DNA from: Clostridium saudiense
GTDB lineage: Bacteria > Bacillota > Clostridia > Clostridiales > Clostridiaceae
NCBI RefSeq assembly: GCF_000577815.1
Contig: NZ_CBYM010000012.1
Location: 27,844 to 91,843 of the forward strand
Direction of reading: 5' to 3'
Length of the DNA: 64,000 bases
A program made the position numbers and the translations under genes. Position 1 is the stretch's first letter. Each line of letters begins with the position of its first letter. A model generated the notes under the pieces. That model had not been told where the DNA came from, did not search any database, and was given only the letters and a program-made list of their open reading frames with translations. This document shows positions 9,257 to 17,923 of this stretch, in pieces.

Positions 9257-10072
9257 CTATTTATTTTTAATTATTGAAATGCCTTGAGTCATTGTACCCA
9301 TAGGACAATATACACACCAAGAATTAGGCTTACAAAAAATCATAGTAATAACCCCTAAAAGAGTTGATGTTAACATCATACTATAAAATCCAAATGCAAA
9401 TTGTACAACCCATTGAGTTACATAAGAATAATCTATAAAATTCCATGGAAGTTTAAATATCCAAAATAATGTTATAACTTCTCGTAAGCTATTTGTATTA
9501 TTAAATACTAAGTAAGTAATAAATAACATATTTAAAAACATAGCTAAGAAAAATATTAAAAATCCAACTCTAAAATATTTATCTTTTAAAAATTTAGGCA
9601 TTGACTTATTTCTTGATAACTTAAACTTATTTCCTAATATATTTAATATCTGTCCCCTACCACAATATTTATTGCAATATTTTTTTCCCCCTCCAAAGAT
9701 TGAAATAAGTAATGGAATTAAAAAGCATAATAAACCAAGCCATGCAAATAAAATATTAAATAGTCCAAGAACTAAATATAATGTAGAAACTATCCACATA
9801 TAATCTGACCAATGCTTCTTATTTTTTATTTTCTTTTTCACATTAATTTTATTTTTGCTATCACTCACTTCTATAGGTTTAATTTCTATCGCATTTGCAG
9901 GACATGCCTTTGCACATTTACCACACCCTACACACTTATTAATATCTACTTTTGAAATAATACCTTTATAAATAGATATTGCACTAAATGGACATTCTTT
10001 CTCACATCTTCCACAAGCAACACAATATCTTTCATCAACATTAGCCTTTTTCTTTATTATTTTATTTTCCAC
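9257..10072 (-). CDS. NapH/CcoG-like 4Fe-4S membrane polyferredoxin
   Basis: 271 residues. Two bacterial-type [4Fe-4S] motifs open the protein (CVACGRCEKECP near 19-30 and CVGCGKCAKACP near 47-58). A NapH/NosR-like membrane part follows, with helices at about 95-130, 165-190, 200-215 and 225-245. Extra cysteine motifs YCNKYCGRGQ and CVYCPMG flank the helices, as in quinol-linked NapH proteins. Such proteins pass electrons across or along the membrane to a reductase. It starts with GTG, supported by GGAGG 9 bp upstream. Its promoter region is shared with the divergent Crp/Fnr regulator and holds two of the regulator-type palindromes, so it probably powers a sulfur-reduction or sulfur-relay step. 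The partner reductase is not visible. Confidence 0.85.
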   Translation of the reverse strand: MENKIIKKKANVDERYCVACGRCEKECPFSAISIYKGIISKVDINKCVGCGKCAKACPANAIEIKPIEVSDSKNKINVKKKIKNKKHWSDYMWIVSTLYLVLGLFNILFAWLGLLCFLIPLLISIFGGGKKYCNKYCGRGQILNILGNKFKLSRNKSMPKFLKDKYFRVGFLIFFLAMFLNMLFITYLVFNNTNSLREVITLFWIFKLPWNFIDYSYVTQWVVQFAFGFYSMMLTSTLLGVITMIFCKPNSWCVYCPMGTMTQGISIIKNK

Positions 10073-10112
10073 CTCATTAATCCTCCATTAAATAATAACT
10101 AACTTTAACTAC

Positions 10113-10153
10113 AGTATATATACTGAATTCGTAACTGTACGTGACTTAATCAC
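10113..10153 (-). promoter_or_regulatory. Class-II-type promoter with Crp/Fnr operator (polyferredoxin gene)
   Basis: Operator GTGACTTAATCAC (10141-10153, centre 10147). A -10-like TATACT on the minus strand (10118-10113) is again 29 bp from the centre. This hexamer lies within the 14-bp palindrome CAGTATATATACTG, so the exact -10 register is less certain. Confidence 0.62.
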
Positions 10154-10169
10154 CCAAAATTTGTATTAT

Positions 10170-10182
10170 GTGACTAAGTCAC
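10170..10182. promoter_or_regulatory. Second Crp/Fnr-type operator in the divergent region
   Basis: The perfect palindrome GTGACTAAGTCAC is centred 29 bp from the previous site. It lies about 15 bp before a TATAAT (10191-10196) of the + strand, so it could act in autorepression of the regulator gene. Confidence 0.65.
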
Positions 10183-10247
10183 TTAAAATATATAATAATC
10201 ATATAAAATATTAGATAAGATAATTATTATAAAACTGGAGGATTTAA

Positions 10248-10919
10248 ATGAAAGTTATTAATAATAGAAATTATTATATAAAAGAACTTTATAAAGCTTA
10301 TCCAATTTTGGAGCAAATAGATAATTATAATAAAGGTGCTTTAGTTGAAAGAGCTCTATTTAAGGAATTGTTAGCAGATGAATTGCTAAATACTACTGAA
10401 GATAAATGTGTAGGATTTCTATTTGTTATAAGTGGAACTATAAAAATTCAAAAGATTAATGAAAAAGGTGAAGAAACTAATCTTTATAACATAGAAAAAG
10501 GACAAATATGTCATGAAGCATTAAGTTGTTTTCTAAATTGCACTTCATTAAATATTATAGGAAGAGCTATGCAAAATTCTAAAATATGTATCATTCCTTT
10601 TGATATTGTGAATACTTATTTGCTTAATAATACTTTATTTTTACAATATATATACAAAGATTTATATAGTAAATTTAATGTAATAATCAATGTTAAAGAA
10701 GAAGTTAAGCATGAACCATTAACAAATAGATTAATTAAATTACTTATATCTAAAAACAGTAAAAATATTTATGTAACTCATAATGATTTGGCATTTGAAT
10801 TAGATTCAGCTAGGGAAGTAATTAGTAGAAAATTAAAGCAGCTAGAAAAAATGGGATATTTAAAACTAAGCCGAGGAAAAATACAGATAGAAAAAGATTT
10901 AAATGAGTTGTTAAAGTGA
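10248..10919 (+). CDS. Crp/Fnr-family regulator of the sulfur island
   Basis: 223 residues, with a cyclic-nucleotide-binding-like beta-roll (about 35-125), a dimerisation helix and a C-terminal winged HTH (about 165-215, recognition stretch SAREVISRKLKQLEKMGYL). It has no N-terminal FNR-type cysteine cluster. Instead, five cysteines lie inside the sensor domain (C54, C88, C94, C98, C114), three of them clustered in ICHEALSCFLNC, which could serve as a thiol or persulfide switch. The start follows GGAGG with good spacing. Four 13-bp palindromes GTGAY-N3-RTCAC surround it and precede the YeeE, polyferredoxin and rhodanese genes, so it is probably their activator. Ligand and sign of control are inference. 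Confidence 0.88.
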   Translation: MKVINNRNYYIKELYKAYPILEQIDNYNKGALVERALFKELLADELLNTTEDKCVGFLFVISGTIKIQKINEKGEETNLYNIEKGQICHEALSCFLNCTSLNIIGRAMQNSKICIIPFDIVNTYLLNNTLFLQYIYKDLYSKFNVIINVKEEVKHEPLTNRLIKLLISKNSKNIYVTHNDLAFELDSAREVISRKLKQLEKMGYLKLSRGKIQIEKDLNELLK

Positions 10920-10956
10920 TATAGTCACAAACTAAATTAACCTTAACAGCTATTAT
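10916..10956 (+). promoter_or_regulatory. Class-II-type promoter with Crp/Fnr operator (rhodanese operon)
   Basis: GTGATATAGTCAC (10916-10928) overlaps the regulator's stop codon. TATTAT (10951-10956) begins exactly 29 bp after the operator centre (10922), the same spacing as in the two other promoters. It would drive the rhodanese and CoA-disulfide reductase genes. Confidence 0.72.
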
Positions 10957-11010
10957 ATAAGCATAAAGTAATTATAAATTTAAATGTTTTTAAATTTAAT
11001 GGAGGATAAT

Positions 11011-11331
11011 ATGTTTGGATTTTTTAATAAAAATAATGGCAAAGTAATTAATGTTAATGATATTGATAATTTAATAGGTAAAATTGAACTAATAGATATA
11101 AGAGAAGTTAATGAATATAATAGAGGTTCTATAAAAAGCGCAAAAAATATACCGATGCAAACACTTTTAGGTAATCCTGATAAATACCTAAAAAAAGATA
11201 AAGAATATTATCTAGTATGTCAATCTGGTGGAAGAAGTTCTATGGCTTGTAATAGTCTTAGACAAAAAGGCTTTAATGTAATAAATGTTGCAGGTGGCGT
11301 TGGCTCTTATTTAGGTAAACATAGAAGTTAA
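11011..11331 (+). CDS. Single-domain rhodanese (sulfurtransferase)
   Basis: A 106-residue rhodanese-homology domain protein that carries sulfane sulfur as a cysteine persulfide. The active-site loop CQSGGRSS places the catalytic cysteine at Cys70; the ELIDIREVNEYNRGSI segment is the conserved first half. ATG at 11011 is chosen because GGAGG lies 5 bp upstream; an in-frame ATG at 10984 lacks an RBS. No signal peptide. It is probably co-transcribed with the CoA-disulfide reductase 76 bp downstream, and both would transfer sulfur delivered by the YeeE-type transporter. Confidence 0.9.
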   Translation: MFGFFNKNNGKVINVNDIDNLIGKIELIDIREVNEYNRGSIKSAKNIPMQTLLGNPDKYLKKDKEYYLVCQSGGRSSMACNSLRQKGFNVINVAGGVGSYLGKHRS

Positions 11332-11407
11332 AATTAACTGTAACAATTTAATCATTAGATATTGAAATCTTAATAATTAACTATATCCAAATGAGGTGTA
11401 TAAATTT

Positions 11408-13108
11408 ATGAAAAAAAGAGTTTTAATTGTTGGTGGAGTTGCTGGTGGTGCATCAGCTGCTGCAAGACTTAGAAGAAATAGCGAAGAATATGAAATTGTA
11501 ATGTTTGAAAAAGGTCCACATGTGTCATTTTCAAACTGTGCGCTTCCATATCGTTTAAGTGGAACAATACAAAGTGCAAATAGATTAGTATTAATGAGTA
11601 CTGAAAAATTCAAATCGCAATACAATATAGAAGCAAGAGTTAGTAGTGAAGTTTTATCAATAGATAAATATAATAAAGAAGTTAAAGTTAAAAATTTATT
11701 AACTGGTGAAATTTACAAAGAAAAATATGATAAACTTATTCTTTCTCCAGGGGCAAGACCTATTATTCCTAATATTCCTGGTATAGAAAACGTTAATGTT
11801 TTTACTATAAGAAATGTTGTTGATATAGATAATTTAAATAAATTTATACAGAAATTGCAAGCTAAAGATATTGCCGTTATTGGTGGTGGATTTATTGGAG
11901 TTGAAGCAGCAGAAAATTTAATTGAAGGTGGATATAATACTTCTTTAATAGAAGCTACACCTCAAATATTAAAACCTTTTGATTATGATATGGTTCAAAT
12001 ACTTCATAAAGAAATGACAGATCACGATGTTAATTTAATTGTAGATGATAAAGTTACTAAATTTGAAAAAGACACAGTAGTTTTAGCCTCCGGCACAAAA
12101 ATTAAAGCTAATGCTGTTGTTATGGCAATAGGAGTAACACCTGAAATAGAACTTGCAAAAAATGCAGGCCTTGAAATTGGTCAAACTGGGGCTATAAAAG
12201 TTGACGGTAACTATAAAACTAGTGATAATGATATTTATGCTGTTGGAGATGCTATTGAAGTATATAATGCATTAACTCATAGTTTTACTAAATTATCGTT
12301 AGCAGGTCCTGCTCAAAAAGCAGCAAGAAGTGTTGCTGATAATATAAGTGGACAGGTAACTACAAATAAAGGTTATATTGGATCAAGTGCAATTAAAGTA
12401 TTTGATTATAATGCAGCATCAACAGGTTTAAACGAATCTTTAATTAATTCATTAGGAATGAATATTAACTATGATATAGTGAGAATCTCAACAAATGATA
12501 AAGTTGGTATAATGCCAAATTCTGCACCTTTACACTTTAAACTTCTATTTGAAGTTCCAACCGGAAAAGTTTTGGGCGCACAAGCTATTGGTAAAGGTGA
12601 TGCAGTTAAAAGAATTGATGTAATTGCAACTGCTATTAAGTTTGGAGCTACTGCTTACGATTTAAAAGACTTGGAATTATGTTATGCACCACCATTTGGA
12701 ACTGCTAAAGATGTAGTAAATTATGCTGGCTATGTTGCTTCGAATCTTTTAAATGGTTCATTTAAACAAATTAACGTTGATAAAGTAAGAGAATTAGTTG
12801 AATCTGGTGCTTATATAGTAGATGTAAGAGAAAGAGCAGAATTTGAAAATGGTCATATTAAAGGTGCTATTAATATTCCTTTAAGTGAGCTAAGGGAAAG
12901 AGTAAATGAAATTCCAAAGGATAAAACAGTTTATCTTCATTGTAGAACTGGGCAAAGAAGCTATAATGCAGTCCTAGCATTACAACATTTAGGCTTTAAT
13001 AATGTAGTAAATATAACTGGAAGCTTTTTAGGTTTATCCTTCTATGAAGCTTATAATGATAAATTAAAAAATAGAGAAAGTATATTAACAAATTATAATT
13101 TTAAATAA
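11408..13108 (+). CDS. CoA-disulfide reductase with C-terminal rhodanese domain
   Basis: 566 residues. An FAD/NAD(P)H-dependent pyridine nucleotide-disulfide oxidoreductase (FAD motif VLIVGGVAGGASAAARL at the N-terminus, NADH motif IAVIGGGFIGVEAAENL near 155) with the single catalytic Cys44 in SFSNCALPY. That cysteine is typical of CoA-disulfide/CoA-persulfide reductases. The dimerisation domain is followed by a fused rhodanese domain (about 460-560) with Cys512 in CRTGQRS. CoADR-RHD proteins such as those of Bacillus anthracis and Shewanella (Npsr) reduce CoA polysulfides. ATG 11408 is preferred over GTG 11396 because GAGGTG sits 9 bp before it. It is the second gene of the rhodanese operon. 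Confidence 0.92.
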   Translation: MKKRVLIVGGVAGGASAAARLRRNSEEYEIVMFEKGPHVSFSNCALPYRLSGTIQSANRLVLMSTEKFKSQYNIEARVSSEVLSIDKYNKEVKVKNLLTGEIYKEKYDKLILSPGARPIIPNIPGIENVNVFTIRNVVDIDNLNKFIQKLQAKDIAVIGGGFIGVEAAENLIEGGYNTSLIEATPQILKPFDYDMVQILHKEMTDHDVNLIVDDKVTKFEKDTVVLASGTKIKANAVVMAIGVTPEIELAKNAGLEIGQTGAIKVDGNYKTSDNDIYAVGDAIEVYNALTHSFTKLSLAGPAQKAARSVADNISGQVTTNKGYIGSSAIKVFDYNAASTGLNESLINSLGMNINYDIVRISTNDKVGIMPNSAPLHFKLLFEVPTGKVLGAQAIGKGDAVKRIDVIATAIKFGATAYDLKDLELCYAPPFGTAKDVVNYAGYVASNLLNGSFKQINVDKVRELVESGAYIVDVRERAEFENGHIKGAINIPLSELRERVNEIPKDKTVYLHCRTGQRSYNAVLALQHLGFNNVVNITGSFLGLSFYEAYNDKLKNRESILTNYNFK

Positions 13109-13131
13109 TAATATTATTATTTCTAAACCTA

Positions 13132-13172
13132 AAAATGCTGAATCATAAATTAAAATATGATTCAGCATTTTA
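13132..13172. terminator. Bidirectional terminator between the CoADR gene and the PTS gene
   Basis: AAATGCTGAATCATA pairs with TATGATTCAGCATTT with A/T runs on both sides; it lies between convergent genes. Confidence 0.85.
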
Positions 13173-13175
13173 TAG

Positions 13176-14615
13176 TTATTTACTAGTTTTAACCTTAACT
13201 CTTCCCCACATCATAGTTAGTAATATACCACCTAAAACTGCAATTAAATGAGCTATTATATAATTAACATATCCATTATTAGCTGAATTAACTATTGCAA
13301 ATCCTGGTACTGCAGTTGTACCAAATCCTATTGCAGTTAACTTACTTATATAAATATATCCTCCTGCTAATGCAGCTGCTAGACATCCGCAAACTAATGG
13401 ATACTTATTTCTTAAAGTAACACCAAAAATAGCCGGTTCTGATATACCAAATAACGTTGATGTAAATGCTGGAATACACATTTCTCTTGCCTTTACATTA
13501 TTCCAATGTAATGCTAAATATCCTAGAACTGCTCCACCTTGAGCAACAACAGCTACTGAGAATATCGGATTTAAGAAGTTCACTCCTGTATCAACTAATA
13601 ATTGACTTTCTATAGCTCCAAATATATGATGTAATCCTGTTATTACAATAATTTGGTGTAATCCTGCAAACACCATATATCCAAAAATCCCTAAGTTTGT
13701 AGTAGTCCAAACTAATGTTGTAGTGATTAAACTTGCTAATGTACGACCAATAGGTCCAATTATAGTAAATAATAATAATGCAGAAATAAATACTGTAAGC
13801 ATTGGAGAAACTAATAATTTAACACTGTTTGCAACCTTCTTTTCAAATAATTTATCAAAATAAGCTACAACAGCTCCCATCATTAATGCAATAATAACTC
13901 CACCTTGAAATCCAACTAATTGTATTTTTAATCCTAACACACTAATTGTTTCTGGTATAATAGTTCCTTGTGCTGCTGAATAAGCATCTGTTAATTTTGA
14001 ATTAAGCATTATAGCACCTATAACAAGTCCTAATACTGGTCTACCACCATATCTTTTAGTCGCTGAGTAAACAACTATTAATGGTAAAATATCAAATACA
14101 CTTGATGATACTATTGATATAAATCTATTTATTCCTTCAAGCCAAGGCCACATTTCAACTACAGATTGATCACCAAAGATACCTTGTTGTCCTAACAGAC
14201 CTGATAATCCTAATAATAAAGCAGCTGCAAGAATTGCCGGCATTATTTCTATAAATACATCTGAAATTGATTTAATTCCTTTTTGAAATATATTTTGCTT
14301 TTCGGCCGATTTAGTCTTTATATCTGCAAGGGACATATTTTGCATATTAGTAACTTTTGCAAACACCTCATATACTTCATTAACTAATCCTGCTCCAAAA
14401 ATTATTTGAAGTTGATCTCCAACCATAAATACTCCCTTAGCCATATCTACTTCATCTAAAGCCTTCATATTTATTTTACTATCATCATCTAAAACAATTC
14501 TAAGCCTTGTTGCACAATGTGCTACCCCTTTAATATTCTCTTTACCACCAATATTTTTAATAATTTCACTAGTTATATTTATATATCTTTCATTTTTATT
14601 AATAACCTTACTCAT
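13176..14615 (-). CDS. PTS EIIBC component, alpha-galactoside/sucrose type
   Basis: A 479-residue sugar permease of the glucose-glucoside PTS superfamily. The EIIB domain (about 10-90) carries the phosphorylated cysteine Cys34 in VAHCATRLR. The EIIC domain (from about 115) has about ten TM helices and the substrate motif AGLHQIIVITGLHHI / STLFGISEPAIFGVTLRNKYP. No EIIA domain is present, so a EIIA encoded elsewhere must supply phosphate. It follows the GH36 alpha-galactosidase with a 13-bp gap, so the imported sugar is probably melibiose or raffinose, or a phosphorylated form of them. Exact substrate is inferred from the neighbour. Confidence 0.9.
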   Translation of the reverse strand: MSKVINKNERYINITSEIIKNIGGKENIKGVAHCATRLRIVLDDDSKINMKALDEVDMAKGVFMVGDQLQIIFGAGLVNEVYEVFAKVTNMQNMSLADIKTKSAEKQNIFQKGIKSISDVFIEIMPAILAAALLLGLSGLLGQQGIFGDQSVVEMWPWLEGINRFISIVSSSVFDILPLIVVYSATKRYGGRPVLGLVIGAIMLNSKLTDAYSAAQGTIIPETISVLGLKIQLVGFQGGVIIALMMGAVVAYFDKLFEKKVANSVKLLVSPMLTVFISALLLFTIIGPIGRTLASLITTTLVWTTTNLGIFGYMVFAGLHQIIVITGLHHIFGAIESQLLVDTGVNFLNPIFSVAVVAQGGAVLGYLALHWNNVKAREMCIPAFTSTLFGISEPAIFGVTLRNKYPLVCGCLAAALAGGYIYISKLTAIGFGTTAVPGFAIVNSANNGYVNYIIAHLIAVLGGILLTMMWGRVKVKTSK

Positions 14616-14628
14616 TACAAATTCCCCC

Positions 14629-16815
14629 TTAACTAATAACCCTAAATATCCATTTTTTACTATAGAAATCTTGCTTTACTCTTTCAATTGTTATCCCAAC
14701 ATTCATAAGCTCATCACCAGCAAATATCTCATCAGTTTCAACATCCTTATATAAATATTCTGGATTTAATCCCTTAAATTTTATAGTTCTAATTTGAGCT
14801 GCTGGCAAAGATAAAACCCTTACGTATGTAGCAACAAACTGTTTCTTATCTTTTGAAACAATATTCCATGCTGATTCATTTCCATCAAAAGGATTAAATA
14901 TTCTATATAAATCACCAAATTGAATTATTTCTCTTATATCCTTATATTCTTTTATTTGATCTTTAACTATTTCCTTTTCTTCTTCAGTTAATTTAGTTAA
15001 ATCTAATTCATATCCAAAATTTCCAGCCATAGCTACATTTCCTCTTGTTTCAAGTGGTGTTATTCTACCAACCTGATGATTGGCTACTGTTGATACATGG
15101 CATCCCATAGTTATTGGCGGATATGCTAAACTAGTCCCATATTGTATTTTAGTTCTGCAAATAGCATCAGTATTATCACTTACCCATGTTTGTGGCATAT
15201 AATAAAGCATTCCTGGATCGAATCTTCCTCCTCCACTTGAGCAACTTTCAAATAATATCTCAGGAAATCTACTAGTTATTCTCTCCATAACCTCATATAA
15301 TCCTAACATGTATCTATGACTTGTTTCTTCTTGTCTTTCTGCCGGTAATAATGCCGAACCTATATCCGTAATATGTCTATTCATATCCCATTTAACATAA
15401 GTTATAGGTGCTGAATCCAATATCTTGCATACTGATTCAACTATATAATCACAAACATCTTTTCTAGATAAATCTAAAACTAACTGTCCTCTTCCCATTG
15501 TATATGGTCTATTTGGCACATGAATACACCAATCCGGATTCTCTTTATATAAATTGCTTTCAATAGAAATCATTTCTGGCTCAAACCATAATCCAAACTC
15601 CATTCCCATATCTACAATCTTATTTGCAATACCTTCTATTCCATTAGGTAATTTTCTTTTATCTACTATCCAATCTCCTAAAGAAGTATTATCATCATCT
15701 CTTTTTTCAAACCATCCATCATCAAGAACAAAAAGTTCCATTCCAAGTTTTTTACCCTCTTCTGCTATTTTAATAATCTTATCTTCATTAAAATCAAAAT
15801 AAGTAGCTTCCCAATTATTTATCAATATAGGCCTAACCTTATGCTTAAAATTTCCTCTACATAAGTTTTCTATATATAGATTATGGAACTTTCTTGACAT
15901 TTCTCCTATTCCTTTATTGGAGTAAATCATCACAACCTCTGGTGTTTGAAATTCCTCACCTTGTTTTAATAACCAAGAAAAATCAAATGGATTAATTCCC
16001 ATAGCGACTCTTGTATTTCTATATTGGTCAACTTGTACCTGTGCGGTAAAGTTCCCACTATATACAAAGTTAAATGCATAAACCTCTCCAGTGTCCTCAT
16101 TGGTATCTTTTCTAACTAATGCCACAAATGGAGCTTGATGAGGACTACTTGCTCCTCTAGTACTCTCTACCATTTGAATTCCTGATACTATTTTTCTTCT
16201 TTCAATATTTTTCTCATTATTATGAGCACCATATAAAGTAATCATTTCAAAATCATCATCTCTAAAATCAATACTCATACTTAATGCTCTTAAAAGTCTT
16301 AAATCTTCTGCTCCTTCATTAATGAATTTAACACTTCTTGTTATTACATCTAACTCATTAAATACAGAATAAGTTAATATTACTTTCAATCCTATTATTT
16401 TATCTTCTAAATATATTTCTAAAGTATCACACTCATCATCATTCCCATAAGTTGACGGCAATCCCACTAATCCCCTTTTACCTTTAAACACTTTATATCC
16501 CGAATACCTTAAATCTGAAATCCTTGTCCCATTTTCTAGCTTAACTTGATATGCTGGAACTCTAAAATCACCATTCCCAAATCCCTGATACTCTTGTGGT
16601 ATTGTATCTAAAGAAAAAGTTCTATCTTTATCATATGGATTTGGTGAAAACCCCCTATCTAAGTAAATAATCTTATTACTTCCTCTATATTCGTTTACCC
16701 TTGAACCATAATATAAGTGAGCTAAATATCCACCTTCTAAAACTTGCATAATGTAGCTTGTATTTTTCCCTTGTATATGGAATAAATATTTTTTATCATC
16801 TATCTTAATCCCCAT
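14629..16815 (-). CDS. GH36 alpha-galactosidase
   Basis: 728 residues, the usual length for bacterial GH36 enzymes (AgaA/RafA type). Order: N-terminal beta-supersandwich (to about 310), catalytic barrel, C-terminal beta domain. The nucleophile is Asp477 in YVKWDMNRHITD and the acid/base is Asp533 in SCSSGGGRFDPGML; FVLDDGWFEKRDD lines the sugar site. No signal peptide, so hydrolysis is cytosolic, consistent with the PTS partner immediately downstream. It is transcribed divergently from an AraC regulator; a good promoter lies at 16875-16903. Confidence 0.96.
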   Translation of the reverse strand: MGIKIDDKKYLFHIQGKNTSYIMQVLEGGYLAHLYYGSRVNEYRGSNKIIYLDRGFSPNPYDKDRTFSLDTIPQEYQGFGNGDFRVPAYQVKLENGTRISDLRYSGYKVFKGKRGLVGLPSTYGNDDECDTLEIYLEDKIIGLKVILTYSVFNELDVITRSVKFINEGAEDLRLLRALSMSIDFRDDDFEMITLYGAHNNEKNIERRKIVSGIQMVESTRGASSPHQAPFVALVRKDTNEDTGEVYAFNFVYSGNFTAQVQVDQYRNTRVAMGINPFDFSWLLKQGEEFQTPEVVMIYSNKGIGEMSRKFHNLYIENLCRGNFKHKVRPILINNWEATYFDFNEDKIIKIAEEGKKLGMELFVLDDGWFEKRDDDNTSLGDWIVDKRKLPNGIEGIANKIVDMGMEFGLWFEPEMISIESNLYKENPDWCIHVPNRPYTMGRGQLVLDLSRKDVCDYIVESVCKILDSAPITYVKWDMNRHITDIGSALLPAERQEETSHRYMLGLYEVMERITSRFPEILFESCSSGGGRFDPGMLYYMPQTWVSDNTDAICRTKIQYGTSLAYPPITMGCHVSTVANHQVGRITPLETRGNVAMAGNFGYELDLTKLTEEEKEIVKDQIKEYKDIREIIQFGDLYRIFNPFDGNESAWNIVSKDKKQFVATYVRVLSLPAAQIRTIKFKGLNPEYLYKDVETDEIFAGDELMNVGITIERVKQDFYSKKWIFRVIS

Positions 16816-16874
16816 ACCTTCCCTCTTTCTTCATATCTTATTTTTTTCCACGAACTTATTGTAAACCTTTTTAA

Positions 16875-16903
16875 AATATATTAATATGGAATTATGTTGA
16901 CAA
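16875..16903 (-). promoter_or_regulatory. Promoter of the alpha-galactoside operon
   Basis: On the minus strand TTGTCA (16903-16898), a 17-bp spacer and TATATT (16880-16875). It lies in the 132-bp intergenic region shared with the AraC-family gene, the likely regulator. Confidence 0.55.
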
Positions 16904-16947
16904 AACCTATGATTTTTGTGACTAAATATTTGATTCTGGAGGATATT

Positions 16948-17775
16948 ATGACCTTTAATTTTTCCTATAGAAACCCTTACGATAATATTGAATTAAATCT
17001 TTATACTTGTGGGCATGAAGCTTGTAAAAGCTTGCATTCATATGGACCTGCTATACGAAGTGGTCATTTAATTCATATAGTTTTAAGCGGTAAGGGAACT
17101 TATAAAATTAATAACACTGTATATACATTATCTGCTAGAGATGCTTTTTTAATCTATCCTAATGAACTTATATATTATGAGGCTGATAAAGATGATCCAT
17201 GGGAATATATTTGGGTTGGACTTGTTGGTACTAAGGTTTGTGATTATTTAAATAAAACATCAATCTCTAAGTCAAATCCTATATTTACTTTAAGAGATGA
17301 TAGTTTATTGGTAAATTCCATTAATTCTATAATTGATAGTACTAAAATTGATACTAATAAAAATTTGAAAATATTATCCACACTATATAATTTTCTTTTT
17401 GAGTTATTAAATGAATTTCCTAATACAGCAAATAATAATAAAAATACTCAACAAACTTATTTAGAGGAAGCATTACTATATATTCAATTAAATTTTCAGG
17501 ATAATATTTCTATTATTGATATTGCAACTCATCTATCTATTGATAGATCTTATTTGCATAGGATTTTTAAAAAGAATTTAAATATATCTCCACAAGAATA
17601 TATTTTAAACTTAAGATTAGAAAAAGCTGCTGAATTATTATCAACAACTTCTTTAACTATAGGAGATATATCACGTTCTGTAGGCTATAATGATACTATG
17701 CTATTTTCTAAAACGTTTAAAAAACATAATGGCTGTACACCTTCTTTATATAGAAAATTTAACAATCATATCTAG
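16948..17775 (+). CDS. AraC-family regulator of alpha-galactoside use
   Basis: 275 residues. An N-terminal cupin-type sugar-binding domain (about 10-150; HIVLSGKGTYKINNTVYTL is the barrel strand pair) is joined to a C-terminal double HTH (about 175-275, with IATHLSIDRSYLHRIFKKN and IGDISRSVGYNDTMLFSKTF). The start at 16948 is chosen from GGAGG 5 bp upstream; an earlier in-frame ATG at 16894 has none. Divergence from the GH36-PTS operon suggests it activates that operon in response to an alpha-galactoside, as MsmR/RafR-type regulators do. Confidence 0.9.
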   Translation: MTFNFSYRNPYDNIELNLYTCGHEACKSLHSYGPAIRSGHLIHIVLSGKGTYKINNTVYTLSARDAFLIYPNELIYYEADKDDPWEYIWVGLVGTKVCDYLNKTSISKSNPIFTLRDDSLLVNSINSIIDSTKIDTNKNLKILSTLYNFLFELLNEFPNTANNNKNTQQTYLEEALLYIQLNFQDNISIIDIATHLSIDRSYLHRIFKKNLNISPQEYILNLRLEKAAELLSTTSLTIGDISRSVGYNDTMLFSKTFKKHNGCTPSLYRKFNNHI

Positions 17776-17815
17776 AGTATTTCTACTAGCTATGATTGTT
17801 AAATTAAATATTTAA
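17758..17815 (+). terminator. Terminator of the AraC-family gene
   Basis: TTTAACAATCATA pairs with TATGATTGTTAAA; the left arm overlaps the last codons of the gene. Confidence 0.75.
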
Positions 17816-17923
17816 TGAAATTGTAAAATACTAAAATAAATTACGTATTGAACACACTCTTCCTTGTAACTCAACTAGAATATTAATTCTTAATATTGCT
17901 TCTAAATTAGTACTCATTTCATT

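Noticed and set aside
10111..10125. CAGTATATATACTG as an additional operator in the Crp/Fnr region
   Set aside because: It coincides with the inferred -10 of the polyferredoxin promoter and is not repeated at the other two promoters.
16861..16880. CcpA cre site in the GH36 promoter region
   Set aside because: TGTAAACCTTTTTA lacks the central CG and the right half of the cre consensus.
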